The notes under the pieces were generated by a model that did no database searches, was not told the origin of the DNA, and saw only the letters and a program-made list of their open reading frames with translations. Positions 1 through 11,830 of a stretch of DNA of 64,000 bases are shown piece by piece (within the stretch, counting starts at the first letter, position 1; the number at the start of each line of letters is the position of its first letter). The stretch is taken from the NCBI RefSeq assembly GCF_032854445.1, contig NC_088304.1:1736001-1800000 (forward strand), written 5' to 3'. Source of the DNA: Liolophura sinensis. Its lineage: Eukaryota > Mollusca > Polyplacophora > Chitonida > Chitonidae. A program made the translations under genes and the position numbers.

Positions 1-357
1 AGCTGGACTAATGATGCAAAGAAAGGTAGATTAAAACTCACAGTAATAAGTGTAGCTACCTACATCATTTGAGGACATTCATCTCGCCATAACTTCCCGC
101 TTCTCGAATCTTCTTCAAAAAGTCTCATAAAATCCAAAACCACATTGTTTTGAAAACTAGTTGTACTGAAGGAGAATAAATGCTATATCACTGCATAATA
201 CAGTCTACCCTCAGATAATAAGGCTTCAGACTGTTCAGTTACTGAAACCTACCCTGTAACCTAGTGGGTTGCAGGTGAACATACCTACCTATAAATAGGT
301 TACTGGTGTGTGGTCTCATCTCAAGAGTATCACAGAGTATATCATACATACTTTAAC
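1..357. other. No gene seen; probably TAO-kinase intron
   Basis: AT-rich DNA with no convincing coding frame or repeat. It lies upstream of TAO-kinase coding exons on the + strand, so it is probably intronic, but the preceding exon is not in the window. Confidence 0.4.
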
Positions 358-1482
358 AGCGAAATGTGAGTATTAGCGATGTGAACAGGGTGCATAGAAT
401 AAGCTAGAACAGTGCAATATAAGTATTAGCAATATAAACAGTGCATAGAACAAGCTAGAACAGCACAGTGTAAGCATTAGCAATATGAACAGAGTGTATA
501 GAACAAGCTAGAACATCACAGTATAAGTATTAGCAATATGAACAGAGTGTATAGAACAAGCTAGAACATCGCAGTATAAGTATTAGCAATATGAACAGAG
601 TGTATAGAATAAGCTAGAGCAGTGCAGTATAAGTATTAGCAATATGAAGAGAGTGTATAGAACAAGCTAGAACAGCACAGTATAAGTATTAGCAATCCAA
701 GCTAGAACAGCGCAGTATAAGTATTAGCAATATGAACAGAGTGTATAGAACAAGCTAGAACATCGCAGTATAAGTATTAGCAATATGAACAGAGTGTATA
801 GAACAAGCTAGAACATCGCAGTATAAGTATTAGCAATATGAACAGAGTGTATAGAACAAGCTAGAACATCGCAGTATAAGTATTAGCAATATGAACAGAG
901 TGTATAGAACAAGCTAGAACATCGTAGTATAAGTATTAGCAATATGAACAGAGTGTATAAAACAAGCTAGAGCAGTGCAGTATAAGTATTAGCAGTATGA
1001 ACAGAGTGTATAGAACAAGCTAGAACATCGCAGTGTAGGTATTAGCAGTATGGACAGGGTGTATACAAGCTAGAAAAGCGCAATGTAAATATTAGCAATA
1101 TGAACAGTGTACATCAGACATGATAGAGCAGCAAAACATTAGCATTAGCAATTTGAATGAAGTGCATCGAATACGCTGGATTTACGACAGCGAAATGTGA
1201 ACATTAGTTATATGAACAAAGTATGTCATACATATACATGAGCGATGTCAACAGAGTGTAACACTTTGCAACAACAGCAAGGTAAAAGCATTAGCAATAC
1301 ATGTATGAACAGAATATCGAACAAGCTTCGTTGACAACAGCAAGCAACAGTAAGCATTAGCAATATGAACAGCGTATATCAGATATGCTAGAACAGCAAA
1401 GGGTAAGCATTAGCGATATGAACGAAGTGTATCGACCATGCTAGAACAGTGAAATGTAAGCATTAGGTATATGAACAGGTAT
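358..1482. repeat. Minisatellite, about 53-bp unit
   Basis: About 20 head-to-tail copies of a unit containing 'ATTAGCAATATGAACAGAGTG' minus its last base, followed by 'CAAGCTAGAACA'. Spacing between successive core motifs in the middle of the array is 53 bp. The middle copies are nearly identical; the flanking copies (after about 1080) are degenerate. The unit is recognisably related to the 51-bp array at 3045-4420, so both fields probably descend from one satellite family. Confidence 0.9.
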
Positions 1483-2414
1483 ATGCTGCTGCCTTGAAAT
1501 GACGCGCTCATCTGGACCCAAAAGATTCGTACTGTATTTCAGTCGAATCTTCGCTATGTCGAACCCTGATCATGGAGATAGTTTGTAATGGCTGGAAAAA
1601 GCAGAAATATGAGCGTGATTGATGATAATTGTATGATATAAAATGTAGACAAGAATTTTAAGAATTTCTAGCATGTCTTGCAATTAAGTGTTGAAATGAA
1701 GTCTTGAAATAAGGGAACATTATCACATGTAAAAGGATTTACCACGCTTAACATTACTCAATGGATTGCTTTACCCGCAAATCAAGAGTCTGTTATCTTC
1801 AAGAAAGGCAAACTTTAGACCTGCATGACAAGAGTATATCAAGAATTCTTTGTTTTTTTCTGGACTGATGTATTTTTAAGGGAACAAACATGAATTCACC
1901 TAGACAGTGTGTAAGAATAAAAAGGTGGCAGCAACACATTGTTACATCGCTGGAATGGTGACAGCAAATCTGTTGCTCAAAATAAATACAAAGTCTTGTC
2001 CAGTCATCGTAATCCAAGCAAAGGTTACTCCAAAATACATATATTTTCTTTTTATGTACATAACAGCTGAACAGATTGATGATGTTTTTCAACCAGATTC
2101 CCACCGCTCAGACAGACAAGCCTCATGGCAGTTTGAAAGAAACATAACCAGTGAGGAGATTCGCAGTTTTTTTTCTGAACTGACCACCATTCGGTGTTTT
2201 AGTAAATGTACTGTAAACTAACTGCACCAAAAAGAGAGTGCCACTTACAAGGAGAATTCATAATTGTGCACAGAATGTCGTTCCACCAGATTACCTGAAC
2301 ACTTGTGCTACTGGTGAATTTCATCAGTCCAACTTTAGGCTTTAGAAAATAAAAATGAACAACTTGGAGGCAACGGCAGCATCATATGTAGGGAGGGGTC
2401 TTGTAGAGCACACC
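1483..2414. other. No gene seen
   Basis: Single-copy-looking AT-rich DNA. Short open frames on both strands resemble nothing I recognise and lack splice or start context. Confidence 0.4.
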
Positions 2415-2690
2415 CAGGGCCTCTGTGTCTCAGTTGGTTAGAGCGCTTGTGCAGCGCAATGACCCAGGAGCCTCTCACCAATGCGGTCATTGGGAGTCCA
2501 AGTCCAGCTCATGCTGGCTTCCTCTTCGTCCGTACGTGGGAAGGTCTGGCAGCAACCTGTGGATGGTCATGGGTTTCCCTGGGCTCTGCCCGTTTTTCTC
2601 CCACCATAATGCTGGCTGCCGTCATATAAGTGAAATATTCTTGAATACTGCATAAAACACCAATCAAATAAATAAATAAATTAATAGCAC
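2415..2690 (+). mobile_element. tRNA-derived SINE, near full length
   Basis: The head reads 'CTCAGTTGGTTAGAGCGCTTG', a tRNA-like A box, and 'GAGTCCAAGTCC' stands at the B-box position, giving an internal RNA polymerase III promoter. The body ends in 'AAAACACCAATCAAATAAA' plus TAAA repeats. The same body recurs many times in the window in both orientations. Substitutions in the head show this is an old copy. The order of pol III boxes sets the + orientation. Confidence 0.9.
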
Positions 2691-3044
2691 CCAACAAGCA
2701 TGAAGGGAAACAATTCAGCTAAAGTCACGTTTGTTCCTGGACTCTCCTTCGATCATGTCTCATGGTTTACCCAGATATGGTAGGATTGCCATTGTCAGCA
2801 AAGTTTTTATTTATCATTTTATTTAATTAATTTTTCTTTAATAAAGACTTGGTATTCACTCAAATCTGGCCAAAGTGATGTCTAGAGACGTACTTGCGAA
2901 AAAAATTTTGCCCCTTTTCCAGTGAATGTTGTGATACTTAAACAAAAAAAGAAAAAAAAAGTAAGGGACACCACACCGTCGTGTTAATTTCTATTTCACG
3001 GTAAATCGACCCGCGTAAATTCGAGGGAGCAGTGTATCATACAT
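2691..3044. other. No gene seen
   Basis: AT-rich spacer between the SINE and the 51-bp array, with an A-rich tract near 2945-2960. No coding signal. Confidence 0.4.
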
Positions 3045-4420
3045 ACTATAGTCTACACATTAGCGATATGCATAGAGTATGGGTTATGCTACAGCATCAA
3101 AATGTAGGCATTGGCGATATGAATAGAGAATCGGTTATGCTACAGCATCAAAATGTAGGCATTAGCGATATGAATGGAGTATCGGTTATGCTACAGCATC
3201 AAAATGTAGGCATTAGCGATATGAATAGAGTATGGGTTATGCTACAGCATCAAAATGTAGGCATTAGCGATATGCATAGAGTATGGGTTATGCTACAGCA
3301 TCAAAATGTAGCCATTAGCGATATGCATAGAGTATGGGTTATGCTACAGCATCAAAATGTAGCCATTAGCGATATGCATAGAGTATGGGTTATGCTACAG
3401 CATCAAAATGTAGCCATTAGCGATATGCATAGAGTATGGGTTATGCTACAGCATCAAAATGTAGGCATTAGCGATATGAATGGAGTATCGGTTATGCTAC
3501 AGCATCAAAATGTAGGCATTAGCGATATGAATAGAGAATCGGTTATGCTACAGCATCAAAATGTAGCCATTAGCAATATGAGTAGAGTATTGGTTATGCT
3601 ACAGCATCAAAATGTAGGCATTAGCGAAATGAATGGAGTATCGGTTATGCTACAGCATCAAAATGTAGGCATTAGCGATATGAATAGAGAATCGGTTATG
3701 CTACAGCATCAAAATGTAGCCATTAGCAATATGAATGGAGTATGGGTTATGCTACAGCATCAGAATGTAGGCATTAGTGATATGAATGGAGTATCGGTTA
3801 TGCTACAACATCAAAATGTAGGCATTAGCTATATGAGTGGAGTATCGGTTATGCTACAGCATCAAAATGTAGGCATTAGCAATATGAATGGAGTATCGGT
3901 TATGCTACAACATCAAAATGTAGCCATTAGCGATATGAATGAAGTATCGGTTATGGTACAACATCAAAATGTAGGCATTAGCAATATGAATGGAGTATCG
4001 GTTATGCTACAACATCAAAATGTAGGCATTAGCTATATGAGTGGAGTATCGGTTATGCTACAGCATCAAAATGTAGGCATTAGCAATATGAATGGAGTAT
4101 CGGTTATGGTACAGCATCATAATGTAGGCATTAGCGATATGAATAGAGAATCGGTTATGCTACAACATCAAAATGTAAGCATAGTGATATGAATAGTGTA
4201 CCTGTTATGCTACAGCATTAAAATGAAAGAATTAGTGATCTGAACAGAGAATTAAATAAGCTAGAACGGGGAAATGTTAGCATTAGCAGTATGAACAGAG
4301 TGTCGAACAAGATAGAACAGGGAAATGTAAGCATTATATGAACAGAGTGTGTCATACATACTACAACAGAAAGATATAAGCATTATCAATATGAACAGAG
4401 AGTACCGGTTATGCTGCAGC
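3045..4420. repeat. Minisatellite, 51-bp unit, open in one frame
   Basis: More than 20 copies of a 51-bp unit with the core 'ATGCTACAGCATCAAAATGT'. Because 51 is a multiple of three and the unit has no stop in one frame, a 386-codon open frame runs through 3032-4192, reading a 17-residue repeat that includes 'MLQHQNVGIS'. There is no signal peptide, recognisable fold or splice context. I read it as non-coding satellite inside TAO-kinase intronic DNA. The last units after 4192 are degenerate. Confidence 0.88.
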
Positions 4421-4824
4421 AGTAAAAGGTGAAAGAATTGTTGTATTCTAGTCTGCCAGTTACAGCAGATTATATTTAACCGTATCAAGAGTTGCTGATC
4501 AGGCTGTTGGAGTAAAACAGTGACCATAAAATGTGGTTAAAAAAAAAAAAAAAATTGAATGGTAATAGTAAAACTACTGGCTTATCCGTTTTGGAAACAA
4601 GTTTATGTGTTAAATGGTGTGCAATGGTGTTTGTATGTAACATAATTTTTTGCATAAACTTTCATGTTTATTTTGGCTGGTAATTTCCAGGAATAAAAAT
4701 ACTGTTAAAGTTTCACTGTTAGACCTACAAATGTGAATTCAAGTAGTGGATCATGATTAAAATAACTCTCACAAGTCAACATTTTCAGTCCTGTGCCATG
4801 ATCTCCTTTCTGCAAACTTGACAG

Positions 4825-5007
4825 GTGCGGTTGGATGAGACCCAGGTTGCTGAAGCTAACGAGCTGAGGCAGAGGCTATTACAGGAACTGGAGCTACTGA
4901 CCGCTTACCAGAGTAAAATCAAAATGCAGACAGAAGCGCAGCATCAGAGGGAAAGGAAAGCCCTGGAGGATCGGGTGTCATTGAGGAGAGCGCTACTGGA
5001 GCAAAAA
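4825..5007 (+). CDS. TAOK: TAO-family Ser/Thr kinase, penultimate coding exon
   Basis: This exon encodes part of the C-terminal coiled coil of a TAO kinase (TAOK1/2/3 family, STE20-like MAP3K acting in p38/JNK and Hippo signalling). Hallmarks are '[18 protein letters not shown]' and '[12 protein letters not shown]', which closely match the segment I recall from vertebrate TAOKs. The exon opens after a CAG acceptor (AG at 4823-4824) and ends at codon AAA before the donor GTCAGT at 5008. Both ends are phase 0: 183 bp, 61 codons. Ending here makes the next exon align with vertebrate TAOK without any gap, so I rejected read-through to the stop at 5079. The kinase domain and earlier exons lie left of the window. 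The donor is GTCAGT rather than the usual GTRAGT. Confidence 0.92.
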
Positions 5008-5137
5008 GTCAGTGATTACGGGCTGGAGGAGTTTTATTTCAAACATGAAATCTTGTATTTGCTACTATCACTATTCTAAGTAAGATTTAGATGGTCCAGG
5101 TTCTACCTCTTGGCCAGCTAAAGGGTTCTGTAGACTG

Positions 5138-7475
5138 ACATGACATGACATTTCTGTCAGTGTATGTCTGTTCGTCAGTCTGTGTGTGACATGATGACAA
5201 TGTATGTCTGTCCGTTAGTCTGTGTGTGATATGATGATAATGTATGTCTGTCCGTCATTGTGTGTACGACATGATCACAGGGTATGTCTGTCCGTCAGTC
5301 TGTGTGTGACATGATGACAGTGTATATCTGTCCGTCATTGTGTGTATGACATGATCACAGGGTATGTCTGTCCATCAGTCTGTGTGACATGATGACAAAG
5401 TTTGTCTGTCCGTCAGTCTGTGTTTGACATGATCATAGTGTATGTCTGTCGGTCAGTCTGTGTGACATGATCACAGGGTATGCCTGCCCATCAGTCTGTG
5501 TGACATGATCAGTGTATATCTGTCAGTCTGTGACATGATCACAGTGTATGTCTGCCCATCAGTCTGTGTGTGACATGATCACAGTGTATGTCTGTCTGTC
5601 AGTCTGTGTGTGACATGATGACAATGTTTGTCTGTCCATCAGTCTGTGTGTGACATGATCACAGTGTATATCTGTCCATCAGTCTGTGTGACATGATCGC
5701 AGTGTATGTCTGTTTGTCAGTCTGTGTGACATGATCGCAGTGTATGTCTGTCTGTCAGTCTGTGTGACATGATCACAGTGTATGTCTGTCTGTCAGTCTG
5801 TGTGACATGATCACAGTGTATGTCTGTCCGTCAGTCTGTGTGACATGATCACAGTGTACATCTGTCTGTCGGTCTGTGTGACATGATCACAGTGTACGTC
5901 TGTTTGTCGGCCTGTGTGACATGATCACAGTGTATGTCTGTCCGTCAGTCTGTGTGACATGATCACAGTGTATGTCTGTCCATCAGTCTGTGTGACATGA
6001 TCACAGTGTATGTCTGCCCGTCGGACTGTGTGACATGATCACAGTGTATGTCTGTCCGTCAGTCTGTGTGACATGATCACAGTGTATGTCTGTCCGTCAT
6101 TGTGTGTGTGACATGATGACAGTGTATGTCTGCCCATCAGTCTGTGTGACATGATCACAGTGTATGTCTGTTGGTCAGTCTGTGTGACATGATCACAGTG
6201 TATGTCTGTTGGTCAGTCTGTGTGATATGATCACAGTGTATGTCTGTCGGTCAGTCTGTGTGACATGATCACAGTGTATGTCTGTCCGTCGGACTGTGTG
6301 ACATGATCACAGTGTATGTCTGTCCGTCAGTCTGTGTGACATGATCACAGTGTATGTCTGTCCATTAGTCTGTGTGACATGATCACAGTGTATGTCTGTC
6401 CGTCATTGTGTGTGTGACATGATATCAGTGTATGTCTGTCCGTCAGTCTGTGTGACATGATCACAGTGTATGTCTGCCCATCAGTCTGTGTGACATGATC
6501 ACAGTGTATGTCTGCCCATCAGTCTGTGTGTGACATTATCACAGTGTATGTCTGTCTGTCAGTCTGTGTGACATGATCAGTGTATGTCTGTCAGTCTGTG
6601 TGACATGATCACAGTGTATGTCTGTCGGTCAGTCTCTGTGATATGATCACAGTGTATGTCTGTTGGTCAGTCTGTGTGACATGATCACAGTGTATGTCTG
6701 TCCGTCAGTCTGTGTGATATGGTCGCAGTGTATGTCTGTCGGTCAGCCTGTGTGACATCATCACAGTGTATGTCTGTCCGTCACTCTGTGTGACATGATC
6801 ACAGTGTATGTCTGTCTGTCAGTCTGTGTGACATGATGACAATGTATGTCTGTCGGTCAGTCTGTGTGACATCATAGTGTATGTCTGTCCGTCAGTCTGT
6901 GTTTGACATGATCATAGTGTATGTCTGTCGATCAGTCTGTGTGACATTATCACAGTGTATGTCTGTCCGTCAGTCTGTGTGACATGATCATAGTGTATGT
7001 CTGTCAGTCTGTGTGACATGATCACAGTGTGTGTCTGCCCATCAGTCCGTGTGTGACATGATCACAGTGTATGTCTGTCTGTCAGTCTGTGTGTGACATG
7101 ATGACAAAGTTTGTCTGTCCGTCAGTCTGTGTTTGACATGATCACAGTGTATGTCTGTCAGTCAGTCTGTGTGACATGATATCAGTGTACTGTTGTCTGG
7201 CAGCTGTGAGTGAGGCAAATCTTGCATATCTAGCTTTGTTAGTAGTCCTAAATTACACTGTGTGACATGATATCAGTGTATGTCTGTCCATCAGTCTGTG
7301 TGACATGATGACAAAGTTTGTCTGTCCGTCAGTCTGTGTTTGACATGATCATAGTGTATGTTTGTCGATCAGTCTGTGTGACATGATCACAGTGTATGTC
7401 TGTCAGTCTGTGTGACATGATCACAGTGTATGTCTGTCTGTCAGTCTGTGTGTGACATGATCACAATGTAAGATA
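5138..7475. repeat. Minisatellite, about 38-bp unit
   Basis: About 60 copies of a unit combining 'GTGTGACATGATCACAGTGT' with 'ATGTCTGTCCGTCAGTCT'. The usual spacing is 38 bp; shorter and longer variants come from loss or gain of GTCTG-type sub-blocks. Each unit contains the palindrome TGATCA or a one-base variant. The array is broken once by an unrelated 67-bp segment at 7188-7254. Confidence 0.93.
7188..7254. repeat. 67-bp dispersed segment, intronic copy
   Basis: A non-satellite block, starting 'TACTGTTGTCTGGCAGC', sits inside the 38-bp array. The same 67 bases occur without a difference I can see at 11415-11481, in the presumed 3' UTR of the same gene. Confidence 0.9.
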
Positions 7476-7614
7476 AACTAAAACCACTTCACATAAAGGT
7501 TTCATACTTGAAATGCAGGCGCATATTGAAGTGAACTAGGTACCTCTTTAAACTGGGATGCTGTTTTATTTTCTGGTGTTCATTGTAACATCTAAGACTT
7601 AAAAAAGAGGAAGT

Positions 7615-7800
7615 TGTAAGCTCTGGCGGGGTGGCTTACTTGCCTTTGGTTAATCATCTCGGTGTGAAGGAGAACTAGATAAAAGAACGATGGAAATCCC
7701 TCCTACAACAAGGAGGCACATTACATGCACTCTAATGATTCCTTCGTCATCAAATGACTGAAAATTGTAAACTATGACGTTAAACCCCAACCTGACAACA
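7615..7800 (+). mobile_element. Second SINE-like family, partial copy
   Basis: It shares 'GGAAATCC.TCCT.CAACAAGGAGGC' (dots mark variable bases), 'GACTGAAAA' and 'ACGTTAAACCC' with the longer element at about 55620-55955. That end is common in molluscan repeats as I recall. No pol III boxes are visible in this copy, so the class is uncertain. Confidence 0.65.
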
Positions 7801-7924
7801 CTCTCTGACAACGGAAAATATAGCATAGTCCTGTACAGCTAGTTTATTATCTAATTGTTTTGCATGTGACAGTTCCGTAGTATTGCACATGGGAAGCTGT
7901 TAAACCCTGTCACATCAGGTCCAG

Positions 7925-10480
7925 ACTCAATCCCGACCATGGACTTATCTCATTATTCCTGACCGTGAACCTATCTCATTATTCCTGACCGTGAACCTAT
8001 CTCATTATTCCTGACCATCAACCTGGCTCACTATTCCTGATCATGGACGTATCTCATTATTCCCGACCATGGACCTATCTCATTATTCCCGATTATGGAC
8101 CTATCTCATTATTCCTGACCATGAACCTATCTCACTATTCCCGACTAAGGACATATCTCATTATTCCCGACCATGAACCTATCTCATTATTCCCGACCAT
8201 GGACTTATCTCATTATTCCTGACCATGAACCTATCTCATTATTCCTGACCATGAACCTGTCTCACTTTTCCTGATCATGGACGTATCTCATTATTCCCGA
8301 CCATGGACCTGTCTCACTATTCCCGATTATGGATGTATCTCATTATTCCCGACCATGGACCTATCTCATTATTCCTGACCATGAACCTGTCTCACTATTC
8401 CCGATTATAGACGTATCTCATTATTCCCGACATGGACTTATCTCATTATTCCTGACCATGAACCTATCTCACTATTCCCGACCATGGACCTGTCTCATTA
8501 TTCCCGACCATGGACCTATCTCATTATTCCCGACCATTTACCTATCTCATTATTCTCGATTATGGACCTATCTCATTATTCCTGACCATGAACCTATCTC
8601 ATTATTCCCAACCATGAACCTATCTCATTATTCCCGATTATGGGCCTATCTCATTATTCCCGATTGTGGACCTATCTCATTATTCCCGATCATGGACGTA
8701 TCTCATTATTCCCGATTATGGACCTATCTCATTATTCCTGACCATGAACCTATCTCACTATTCCCGATTATGGACCTATCTCATTATTCCCGATTATGGA
8801 CCTATCTCATTATTCCTGACCATGGACCTATCTCACTATTCCCGATTATGGACCTATCTCCTTATTCCCGATTATGGACGAATCTCATTATTCCCGACCA
8901 TGAACCTATCTCATTATTCCCGATTATGGGCCTATCTCATTATTCCCGATTGTGGACCTATCTCATTATTCCTGATCATGGACGTATCTCATTATTCCCG
9001 ATTATGGACCTATCTCATTATTCCTGACCATGAACCTATCTCACTATTCCCGATTATGGACCTATCTCATTATTCCCGATTATGGACCTATCTCATTATT
9101 CCTGACCATGGACCTATCTCACTATTCCCGATTATGGACCTATCTCATTATTCCCGATTATGGACGAATCTCACTATTCCTGACCATGAACCTATCTCAC
9201 TATTCCCGATTATGGACCTATCTCATTATTCCCGATTATGGACCTATCTCATTATTCCCGATTATGGACCTATCTCACTATTCCCGATTATGGACCTATC
9301 TCATTATTCCCGATCATGGACGTATCTCATTATTCCCGATTATGGACCTATCTCATTATTCCTGACCATGAACCTATCTCACTATTCCCGATTATGGACC
9401 TATCTCATTATTCCCGATTATGGACCTATCTCATTATTCCTGACCATGGACCTATCTCACTATTCCCGATTATGGACCTATCTCCTTATTCCCGATTATG
9501 GACGAATCTCATTATTCCCGATCATGGACGTATCTCATTATTCCCGATTATGGGCCTATCTCATTATTCCCGATTATGGACCTATCTCATTATTCCCGAT
9601 CATGGACGTATCTCATTATTCCCGATTATGGACCTATCTCATTATTCCTGACCATGAACCTATCTCACTATTCCCGATTATGGACCTATCTCATTATTCC
9701 CGATTATGGACCTATCTCATTATTCCTGACCATGGACCTATCTCACTATTCCCGATTATGGACCTATCTCCTTATTCCCGATTATGGACGAATCTCACTA
9801 TTCCTGACCATGAACCTATCTCACTATTCCCGATTATGGACCTATCTCATTATTCCCGATTATGGACCTATCTCATTATTCCCGATTATGGACCTATCTC
9901 ACTATTCCCGATTATGGACCTATCTCATTATTCCCGATTATGGACCTATCTCCTTATTCCCGATTATGGACGAATCTCATTATTCCTGACCATGGACCTA
10001 TCTCACTATTCCCGATTATGGACCTATCTCCCTATTCCCGATTATGGACCTATCTCCCTATTCCCGATTATGGACCTATCTCATTATTCCTGACCATGGA
10101 CCTATCTCACTATTCCCGATTATGGACCTATCTCATTATTCCCGATTATGGACCTATCTCATTATTCCTGACCATGAACCTATCTCACTATTCCCGATTA
10201 TGGACCTATCTCATTATTCCCGATTATGGACCTATCTCATTATTCCTGACCATGAACCTATCTCACTATTCCCGATTATGGACCTATCTCATTATTCCCG
10301 ATTATGGACCTATCTCACTATTCCCGATTATGGACCTATCTCATTATTCCCGATTATGGACCTATCTCATTATTCCCGATTATGGACCTATCTCATTATT
10401 CCTGACCATGGACCTATCTCCCTATTCCCGATTATGGACCTATCTCCCTATTCCCGATTATGGACGAATCTCATTACTCA
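7925..10480. repeat. Minisatellite, 26-bp unit with 286-bp higher-order repeat
   Basis: About 98 copies of a 26-bp unit, 'ACCTATCTCATTATTCCCG' followed by 'ATTATGG'. Variants (CCATGA, CCATGG, ATCATGG, CTCC for CTCA) recur at multiples of 26. A marked pair of variants recurs at 286 bp (11 units; for example 8662 to 8948 and 9481 to 9767), which shows higher-order structure. Since 26 leaves remainder 2 on division by three, all three forward frames read the same 26-residue cycle and several long overlapping open frames appear (up to 475 codons, 8666-10093). These are by-products, not genes. Confidence 0.95.
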
Positions 10481-10743
10481 TGGTGTTTCTGTGCTAAGTT
10501 TTGCATTCATTGAAGATCTCTTGGCCTCCACCAATATGGCTTGTATGTCAAACATTGTATGTCAAGCTTGCCAAAGGGTTGGTGGTTTATTCTGGTGTCA
10601 TTCATTATTAAAACTGACCCACCATTGTGTAAGTGGAAACTTCTCAAGCGTGGCATTGAGAAACTAAGTAGATAAAGAAATAAATCATGCTTCAATGAAT
10701 CAGCCCGTCATTCAGGCAGTGAATCGCTTCTCGTGATTTTCAG

Positions 10744-10986
10744 ATGGACGAGGAGCGGGTAAAATACCAGGAGGAACGTGCTCGCAAGTTGAAGGAGCTT
10801 CATGAGAGACAGGCACGACGTATAGAGGAGTTTGACAGAGAGACTGTAGAAATGGGTCTGAATGCTGCAGAAATTGCTGAGGCGTCGCATGACTCGTTTG
10901 GCGACGAGGACAGTGTGCGTGGAAGTGTTCTAAGCCTCAGCACAAGCAGTAGCACCAGTTCATTTGGCACGCACACAGCGTTATAA
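10744..10986 (+). CDS. TAOK: TAO-family Ser/Thr kinase, last coding exon
   Basis: This 243-bp exon encodes the C-terminal 80 residues and stop (TAA, 10984-10986). 'LHERQARRIEEFDRETVEMG' corresponds to the end of the TAOK coiled coil (vertebrate ...ERQAREIEAFDSESMRLG), after which a short Ser-rich tail replaces the long low-complexity tail of vertebrate TAOK1/2. It opens right after TTTTCAG, phase 0, and joins the previous exon with no gap against the vertebrate alignment. The first codon happens to be ATG but is internal. The conserved end-of-coil block makes identification firm; which vertebrate paralogue it best matches cannot be told from this part. Confidence 0.93.
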   Translation: MDEERVKYQEERARKLKELHERQARRIEEFDRETVEMGLNAAEIAEASHDSFGDEDSVRGSVLSLSTSSSTSSFGTHTAL

Positions 10987-11830
10987 CGGTGAACGACAGC
11001 TTGAAGGAACCCGCAGAGAGACTGTGTCCGAGCCGTCTGCCGTGTGTGTGTGCTCTTCTTTTTTTTTTTTTTTTTTTGTGTCACTAGCCCTGTTATAGTT
11101 GATCTTTCTTCCCCTGTGGTTGATGTGGCAGTGCCCCCTCACTTTTGTTTTGCTACAGCCATGTCTGCTCTTCTCAGAGGTCACAAAGTTCAAGCCAGGA
11201 TTGCGCCCAATATCCTGCAAGTCTATGCACTGTGTAGAATGTTTTACTCTTGTCGTTTTGTTTTATTTATTCACCAGTTTCCTGTGAGTTTTTAGAACGA
11301 GACCATGTCATGATTTGCACTATTGTCATCACTCAACAAGTCGTCTGTGAAATTGTATGATCCGACACTTAAACTGCCATAATATGAGAGGTCGTTAAAG
11401 GGAGATAATCCAAATACTGTTGTCTGGCAGCTGTGAGTGAGGCAAATCTTGCATATCTAGCTTTGTTAGTAGTCCTAAATTTGTCAATTCAAGCATATGT
11501 TGATCATGTACTGTGAGTTATATTGGTGCTGATGATAGTATCTCTATCAAATTTTAAACTGAACAGTTTAATAAGAACACTGAGTTGAAAGTCATCTGCA
11601 TTAATAGGAGTGAGAACAGGTCATTGCCATGTACTTCAGGGTAAGCTGAGGCTGGTTTAATCTTGTTTGTCAGTGAGGTTTGGTGTTGGTACCAAAGGGA
11701 GATAATTACGGTGCAACATGTATTACCTAACCAAACTATCCCAAAATTTTTCAAGTAACAACTTAATTTGATTGTAAAAGAAAACTAAATATGAAAAGCA
11801 ATTGAATAAAATTTAAAAACAACTTATGCA
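10987..11830 (+). other. TAOK: Presumed 3' UTR of TAO kinase
   Basis: Sequence after the stop has a 22-base T-rich tract near 11057-11077 and a candidate poly(A) signal AATAAA at 11805-11810. More A-rich candidates lie within the next 200 bases, so the end is approximate. Confidence 0.5.
11415..11481. repeat. 67-bp dispersed segment, 3' UTR copy
   Basis: Matches 7188-7254 over 67 bases. Here it stands in ordinary sequence, with no flanking satellite. Confidence 0.9.

Larger units (their letters stand above)
5008..10743 (+). other. TAOK: TAO-kinase intron, mostly tandem repeats
   Basis: An intron of about 5.7 kb defined by the donor at 5008 and the AG at 10742-10743. Roughly 4.9 kb of it is two minisatellite arrays (38-bp and 26-bp units), with a second-family SINE-like element between them. 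Confidence 0.85.

Noticed and set aside
358-1482. CRISPR-like repeat array
   Set aside because: There are no unique spacers; whole units are repeated, and the host is a eukaryote.
2415-2520. Possible tRNA gene
   Set aside because: The head has A- and B-box-like motifs but no complete cloverleaf, and it continues into a repeated SINE body.
8329-10667. Several long overlapping open frames (up to 475 codons) with a tyrosine-rich repeat
   Set aside because: They follow from a 26-bp satellite without stops in any forward frame; no start context, signal peptide or splice logic.
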